Below, piece by piece: positions 59,984 to 64,000 of a DNA stretch of 64,000 bases. How positions within the stretch are numbered: position 1 is the stretch's first letter; each line of letters begins with the position of its first letter. Under the pieces are notes generated by a model. It had not been told where the DNA came from and did not search any database. It was given only the letters and a program-made list of their open reading frames with translations. Made by a program: the position numbers and the translations under genes. Source of the DNA: Pseudomonas thermotolerans DSM 14292. GTDB lineage: Bacteria > Pseudomonadota > Gammaproteobacteria > Pseudomonadales > Pseudomonadaceae. The stretch covers positions 32,795-96,794 of the forward strand of contig NZ_KB822614.1 in assembly GCF_000364625.1 (NCBI RefSeq), written 5' to 3'.

Positions 59984-61663
59984 ATGAGCGAAAGCTTTGC
60001 AGAACTTTTTGAAGAAAGCCTCAAGTCCCTCGACATGCAGCCGGGTGCCATCATCACCGGTACCGTGGTCGACATCGATGGTGACTGGGTTACTGTCCAC
60101 GCCGGTCTGAAATCCGAGGGCGTCATCCCGGTCGAGCAGTTCCTCAACGAACAGGGCGAACTGACCATCAAAGTGGGTGACGAAGTGCACGTCGCGCTGG
60201 ACGCCGTGGAAGACGGCTTCGGCGAGACCAAGCTGTCCCGCGAGAAGGCCAAGCGTGCGGAATCCTGGATTGTTCTGGAAGCGGCTTTCGCTGCCGAAGA
60301 AGTGGTCAAGGGCGTCATCAACGGCAAGGTCAAGGGCGGTTTCACCGTCGATCTGAACGGCATTCGCGCGTTCCTGCCGGGCTCCCTGGTAGACGTGCGC
60401 CCGGTGCGCGATACCACCCACCTGGAAGGCAAAGAGCTCGAATTCAAGGTCATCAAGCTCGACCAGAAGCGCAACAACGTCGTGGTTTCCCGCCGCAGCG
60501 TGCTGGAAGCCGAGAACAGTGCCGAGCGTGAAGCGCTGCTGGAATCCCTGCAGGAAGGTCAGCAGGTCAAGGGTATCGTCAAGAACCTCACCGACTACGG
60601 TGCGTTCGTCGACCTTGGCGGCGTGGACGGCCTGCTGCACATCACCGACATGGCCTGGAAGCGCATCAAGCACCCGTCCGAGATCGTCAACGTCGGCGAC
60701 GAGATCGAGGTCAAGGTCCTCAAGTACGACCGCGAGCGCAACCGCGTCTCCCTGGGTCTGAAGCAACTGGGCGAAGACCCGTGGGTTGCCATCAAGGCCC
60801 GTTATCCGGAAGGTACCCGCGTCATGGCCCGCGTCACCAACCTCACCGACTACGGCTGCTTCGCCGAGCTGGAAGAGGGCGTGGAAGGCCTGGTGCACGT
60901 CTCCGAAATGGACTGGACCAACAAGAACATCCACCCGTCGAAGGTCGTTCAGGTCGGCGACGAAGTGGAAGTCATGGTTCTGGACATCGACGAAGAGCGT
61001 CGTCGCATCTCCCTGGGTATCAAGCAGTGCAAGACCAACCCGTGGGAAGACTTCTCCAGCCGCTACAACAAGGGCGACCGCATCACCGGTACCATCAAGT
61101 CGATCACCGACTTCGGTATCTTCATCGGCCTGGAAGGCGGCATCGACGGTCTGGTGCACCTGTCCGACATCTCCTGGAACGAGCCGGGTGAAGAAGCCGT
61201 TCGCCGCTTCAAGAAAGGCGACGAGCTGGAAACCATCATCCTCTCCGTGGATCCGGAGCGCGAGCGCATCTCCCTGGGCATCAAGCAGCTGGAAGACGAT
61301 CCGTTCTCCAGCTACGTGTCCCTGAACGACAAGGGCTCCGTGGTTCGCGGCACCGTCAAGGAAGTCGATGCCAAGGGCGCCATCGTGACCCTGGCCACCG
61401 ACGTCGAAGCCGTGCTGAAGGCCTCCGAAATCAGCCGTGACCGCGTCGAAGATGCGCGCAACGTGCTGAAAGTCGGCGACGAAGTCGAAGCCAAGATCAT
61501 CAGCGTCGATCGCAAGTCCCGCGTCATCAACCTGTCCATCAAGTCGAAAGACGTCGAGGACGAGAAAGATGCGCTGAACCACCTGCGCAAGCAGGAAGTG
61601 GAAACCACTGGTCCGACCACCATCGGTGATCTGATCCGTGCCCAGATGGAAAACCAGGGCTAA
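59984..61663 (+). CDS. rpsA: 30S ribosomal protein S1
   Basis: A 559-residue protein with six S1 RNA-binding repeats; repeats 3-6 are nearest to consensus ([15 protein letters not shown] near residue 200, then three more). It helps messages with structured leaders onto the ribosome. The start M-S-E-S-F-A-E-L-F is standard, chosen over an upstream in-frame extension at 59876 that has no family match. It ends just before an intrinsic terminator. Confidence 0.98.
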   Translation: MSESFAELFEESLKSLDMQPGAIITGTVVDIDGDWVTVHAGLKSEGVIPVEQFLNEQGELTIKVGDEVHVALDAVEDGFGETKLSREKAKRAESWIVLEAAFAAEEVVKGVINGKVKGGFTVDLNGIRAFLPGSLVDVRPVRDTTHLEGKELEFKVIKLDQKRNNVVVSRRSVLEAENSAEREALLESLQEGQQVKGIVKNLTDYGAFVDLGGVDGLLHITDMAWKRIKHPSEIVNVGDEIEVKVLKYDRERNRVSLGLKQLGEDPWVAIKARYPEGTRVMARVTNLTDYGCFAELEEGVEGLVHVSEMDWTNKNIHPSKVVQVGDEVEVMVLDIDEERRRISLGIKQCKTNPWEDFSSRYNKGDRITGTIKSITDFGIFIGLEGGIDGLVHLSDISWNEPGEEAVRRFKKGDELETIILSVDPERERISLGIKQLEDDPFSSYVSLNDKGSVVRGTVKEVDAKGAIVTLATDVEAVLKASEISRDRVEDARNVLKVGDEVEAKIISVDRKSRVINLSIKSKDVEDEKDALNHLRKQEVETTGPTTIGDLIRAQMENQG

Positions 61664-61687
61664 TTACCCAGGGCTTCATCTGAATGT

Positions 61688-61718
61688 AAAAAGGGCGACC
61701 CCTCGGGCCGCCCTTTTT
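61688..61718 (+). terminator. Intrinsic terminator after rpsA
   Basis: AAAAAGGGCG pairs with CGCCCTTTTT around a GC-rich loop, giving a stem and T-run 24 bases after the stop codon. Confidence 0.92.
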
Positions 61719-61854
61719 CATTGAGGAGAAGAGTCCAAGGGGGGAGAGCTACTGCGGACTTGACTATTGAGGGAAATTGGGCTGTTCAAAGCCGGCTGCG
61801 CATGCTAAAACCCTTCAAGAGCTGATCTAGCCGCTTGAAATAGAAGGGAAAACC

Positions 61855-62145
61855 ATGACCAAGTCGGAGTTGATCGAACGTATCGCCAGTCAGCAGGGAC
61901 AGTTATCGGCCAAGGACGTAGAGCTGGCCATCAAGACCATGCTGGAGCAGATGTCCCAGGCCTTGGCGACAGGTGACCGTATCGAGATTCGCGGTTTTGG
62001 TAGCTTTTCTCTTCACTACCGCGCCCCCCGCATCGGTCGTAACCCGAAGACTGGCGAGTCCGTCCGTCTGGATGGCAAGTACGTACCGCACTTCAAGCCG
62101 GGCAAGGAGCTTCGTGATCGGGTCAACGAAGATCTGGGTTCCTGA
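61855..62145 (+). CDS. ihfB: Integration host factor subunit beta
   Basis: A 96-residue DNA-bending histone-like protein (older name himD). Visible are [20 protein letters not shown] and the minor-groove-inserting R-N-P-K-T-G-E near residue 64. It pairs with IhfA. GAAGGGAAAACC precedes the ATG. No terminator of its own is evident; the long hairpin of the MITE about 60 bases after its stop could take that role. Confidence 0.97.
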   Translation: MTKSELIERIASQQGQLSAKDVELAIKTMLEQMSQALATGDRIEIRGFGSFSLHYRAPRIGRNPKTGESVRLDGKYVPHFKPGKELRDRVNEDLGS

Positions 62146-62157
62146 CCCGTTCGTCCG

Positions 62158-62396
62158 ATACCCCGTGATTACCCTCAAATCAATCGCAAGGGAGAAAACT
62201 CTCTAGGGAAACTCTGAAAAAGCCCGTTTTTCGCGAAACCGCTGCCCTGTATCCCGCATGGTTACTGGGCAGCATTTTTCGAGAAAGGACTTTTTCAGAC
62301 CATCCCTAGCTCTCTTGCAGTCTACGTAAATTTCAAGACCGGAGGTGCAGTTGTCCCAGGTTCTGGGTGCGCCGAGAGTGTCACATACCCCGTGAT
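62158..62396 (+). repeat. 12-bp direct repeat ATACCCCGTGAT flanking the MITE region
   Basis: Exact copies at 62158-62169 and 62385-62396 enclose the MITE. This may be a coincidence, a duplicated regulatory word, or the scar of an older insertion. Confidence 0.45.
62203..62309. mobile_element. MITE-like palindromic element with CTAG target duplications
   Basis: CTAG at 62203-62206 and 62306-62309 flank a 99-base element (62207-62305). The element's ends are imperfect inverted repeats (GGAAACTCTGAAAAAGCCC against GGATGGTCTGAAAAAGTCC, 15/19 identical). The pairing continues inward to GCTGCCC/GGGCAGC, so almost the whole element folds into a stem of about 40 bp with a loop near 62250. It contains no open frame. 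CTAG fits the YTAR target of IS5-group elements, so it looks like a non-autonomous miniature transposable element. Confidence 0.72.
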
Positions 62397-62492
62397 CCGT
62401 ATGCTCCCTCAGCATCCGTGCTCACAAGGCAGGTCACGCGAGGCGGGGGTCGTAACCCCAAGTGGTGGGGTATTCTTACTTTCTAATTGATG

Positions 62493-62516
62493 TGGCGGGG
62501 CAGGTGTGCCCCGCCA
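62493..62516 (+). promoter_or_regulatory. Hairpin in the wzz leader
   Basis: TGGCGGGGCA, loop GGTG, TGCCCCGCCA: a perfect 10-bp stem, about 32 bases before the wzz start and without a T-run. It may affect wzz message stability or translation. Confidence 0.5.
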
Positions 62517-62548
62517 TACCACAATAAAGATAGCTAGTGGATGCCGTG

Positions 62549-63601
62549 ATGGATGAGTCTCAAGTAACTCGTGTTGCTGCGAATGACGAAATCGACCTGA
62601 TTGAATTGTTCCGTTCCCTATGGGAACAGAAGTGGTTGATTTTATTAGTGACTTTCCTTGTTACTGGAGCGGCGGCAGCTTATGCGTTCCTTAGCAAGCC
62701 CATTTACGAGGCTCGGGTTGCCGTATTGCCTCCGTCTTTGAGTAACGTTGCTGGTTTTAACTTGGGGCGAACCAAGGAAGTAGGGCTGGAGCCTTTCAAG
62801 GTACAGGACGTTTACGAGGTCTTTACCCGTAATCTTCAAGCCGATGAAACTCGGCGTCTTTTCTTCGAAGGTGTCTATCTGCCGTCTCTCGATGAGAGTG
62901 AGCGCAAGGCCCCGCGTGACCGGCTCTACGAGTCTTTTAGCAAGGTCCTGAGCATCAAGGCGCCGGATAAGAATCAGCCGAACCGCTATCAAGTGGTGGT
63001 GGAGCATGAGGATCCGGAGGTGGCCGCAAATTGGGTTCGTCGATATACGGAAGATGTGGCGCGACGGTCTCTCGAAGAGATGATCGAAAACGCACAGAGG
63101 GAGATCGAAGTAAAGGAGCGTGATGTCGAGCAGCGTATCGATAGCCTGCGTGATACGGCAAAAGCGCGCCGAGAAGACCGAATCATCCGGCTACGGGAGG
63201 CTCTGACGGTTGCCGAGGCAGTAGGCCTGGAAAAAACCCCGGTGATTAGTGGGCAGGTCGTCGAGCAACTCTCCGCATTCATGGATGGCTCTCTAATGTA
63301 CATGCGTGGTAGCAAGGCACTGAAGGCCGAGATCCAGGCGCTGGAGAGTCGTGTGTCGGATGATCCGTTTATCCCAACCCTCCGCACCCTGCAGGAGCAG
63401 CAAAGGCTCTTCAATAGCTTGAGCATCAATCCCGAAAAGGTCGCTGTGTTTCGCCAAGATGGTGCTGTGGAAACCCCGGATACTCCTGTGAGGCCAAAAA
63501 AGGCTCTGGTCATGGCGATTGGGCTGGTATTGGGCGGCATGCTAGGCATTTTTCTGGCGCTTATTCGAGTGCTTTTCCAGCGGCACGAGCGCGAAGCATG
63601 A
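62549..63601 (+). CDS. wzz: O-antigen chain-length determinant (polysaccharide co-polymerase)
   Basis: A 350-residue Wzz protein. It has an N-terminal transmembrane helix (about residues 27-48: W-L-I-L-L-V-T-F-L-V-T), a large periplasmic part with helical coiled-coil-like stretches (about 160-220: R-E-I-E-V-K-E-R-D-V-E), a PxxP-like P-x-x-P-x-x-P-K-K segment near residue 318 and a C-terminal transmembrane helix. It sets O-polysaccharide length. An upstream in-frame GTG at 62537 would add four residues. Codon use is less GC-rich than elsewhere, as in transferred O-antigen loci. Its position after ihfB is that of wzz in P. aeruginosa. Confidence 0.9.
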   Translation: MDESQVTRVAANDEIDLIELFRSLWEQKWLILLVTFLVTGAAAAYAFLSKPIYEARVAVLPPSLSNVAGFNLGRTKEVGLEPFKVQDVYEVFTRNLQADETRRLFFEGVYLPSLDESERKAPRDRLYESFSKVLSIKAPDKNQPNRYQVVVEHEDPEVAANWVRRYTEDVARRSLEEMIENAQREIEVKERDVEQRIDSLRDTAKARREDRIIRLREALTVAEAVGLEKTPVISGQVVEQLSAFMDGSLMYMRGSKALKAEIQALESRVSDDPFIPTLRTLQEQQRLFNSLSINPEKVAVFRQDGAVETPDTPVRPKKALVMAIGLVLGGMLGIFLALIRVLFQRHEREA

Positions 63602-63679
63602 GGTTACTTTCATCACGCGCATGCGCCACGGGCCATCGCGGATCCGCCTGGCGCCTCGCGCACTGCAAGCCTCGTCAGG

Positions 63680-63910
63680 ATGAGCGTGCGCTGGATCACC
63701 TCATTCGACAGGGATTTGAAGGCCAAGGCACAAGTGCGAGCGAAGGTCGAGCACCCGTTTCGAGTGATCAAGCGCCAGTTTGGTTACACCAAGGTGCGCT
63801 TCCGTGGCCTGGCCAAGAACACCGCACAACTGATTACGCTGTTTGCGCTGTCGAATCTGTGGATGGCGCGGCGGCATTTACTCGCGAACACAGGAGAGGT
63901 GCGCCTGTAA
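63680..63910 (+). pseudogene. C-terminal remnant of an IS5-family transposase
   Basis: A 76-codon frame ending in a stop. From about 63717 it reads [17 protein letters not shown] then G-L-A-K-N-T-A-Q-L and N-L-W-M-A-R-R, the C-terminal signature of IS5-family DDE transposases, which contains the catalytic Glu (K-V-E-H). The N-terminal two thirds are missing; the first residues do not match the family. It lies 80 bases after wzz, in the same frame as wzz. It cannot transpose by itself. Confidence 0.8.
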
Positions 63911-63919
63911 CACGGCGAA

Positions 63920-63948
63920 TAGCCGCTACGGGGTGCGCGTAGCGGCTA
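63920..63948. other. Perfect 11-bp hairpin after the transposase remnant
   Basis: TAGCCGCTACG, 7-base loop, CGTAGCGGCTA. It may lie near the right end of the former insertion sequence. The remaining bases to 64000 hold no recognisable gene. Confidence 0.5.
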
Positions 63949-64000
63949 AAAACCCTACATAAGTAGTCGATCTGAGCAGTTTTTGATCGATGGACCGCTT

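Larger units (their letters stand above)
62146..62548 (+). other. ihfB-wzz gap
   Basis: A 403-base gap less GC-rich than the rest of the window. It holds the MITE, the 12-bp direct repeat, a GGGGT/ACCCC hairpin (62446-62459) and a 10-bp hairpin just before wzz. No gene is supported. No ops/JUMPStart core (GGCGGTAG) was found. Confidence 0.6.

Noticed and set aside
61760..61790. Promoter of ihfB at TTGACT
   Set aside because: The -35 box is good, but no acceptable -10 box stands 16-18 bases downstream.
62146..62548. JUMPStart/ops element before wzz
   Set aside because: The core GGCGGTAG was not found in the gap; the wzz leader shows only hairpins.
63598..63942. 114-codon frame overlapping the transposase remnant
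   Set aside because: It is out of frame with the clear transposase match and shows no domain of its own.

Overview
This is a chromosomal segment of a high-GC gammaproteobacterium, almost certainly a Pseudomonas of the P. aeruginosa group. The gene order gltA / sdhCDAB-sucAB-lpdG-sucCD-braB, the fused tyrA-aroA gene, the atu acyclic-terpene cluster and the run yciK-like SDR / mupP / ubiG / mtaD / mtnA / gyrA / serC / pheA / hisC / tyrA-aroA / cmk / rpsA / ihfB / wzz all match that group as I remember it. No tRNA, rRNA or CRISPR array was seen.

Layout. (1) 1-3810: a partial DEDD-type exonuclease, a 3-hydroxyisobutyrate-dehydrogenase-like enzyme, DUF486, YkgJ-type, START-domain and universal-stress proteins. 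(2) 3827-16970: citrate synthase (minus strand) divergent from a long TCA-cycle array on the plus strand (succinate dehydrogenase, 2-oxoglutarate dehydrogenase, succinyl-CoA synthetase), closed by a strong terminator. Four intercistronic gaps in this array carry GC-rich hairpins. (3) 17260-32372: BraB, DUF599, a small lipoprotein, two hot-dog thioesterases, a membrane protein, HtpG behind a sigma-32-type promoter, pirin/OsmC, a periplasmic binding protein, an exported amidohydrolase, a MocR regulator behind a palindrome, and a translationally coupled VWA-lipoprotein / ECF sigma factor / membrane-protein operon whose first ribosome binding site lies in a hairpin. (4) 32446-44735: the complete atuABCDEFGH operon for citronellol/geraniol breakdown (minus strand) with divergent atuR. 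Two inverted copies of a 14-bp operator-like sequence lie between atuA and atuR. (5) 44740-61718: a diguanylate cyclase, then MurNAc-6P phosphatase, UbiG, methylthioadenosine salvage, GyrA, serine and aromatic amino acid synthesis, CMP kinase and ribosomal protein S1. (6) 61855-64000: ihfB, a MITE-like palindromic element with CTAG target duplications, wzz, and an IS5-type transposase remnant. Sequence from about 62150 to 63600 is visibly less GC-rich, as expected at the edge of a variable O-antigen locus.

How the genes work together. Acetyl-CoA and propionyl-type products of terpene, fatty-acid and branched-chain catabolism (atu cluster, BraB uptake) feed the TCA enzymes of region 2. SerC-PheA-HisC-TyrA/AroA form an amino-acid 'supraoperon' that runs into cmk and rpsA. 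MtaD and MtnA are divergent genes of one methylthioadenosine recycling route. The least-described unit is the VWA-lipoprotein / ECF-sigma operon; the most unusual DNA elements are the MITE near ihfB, the shielded ribosome binding site at 29452-29492 and the atuR/atuA double operator. All functional and synteny statements come from reading the sequence and from memory; no database was searched.
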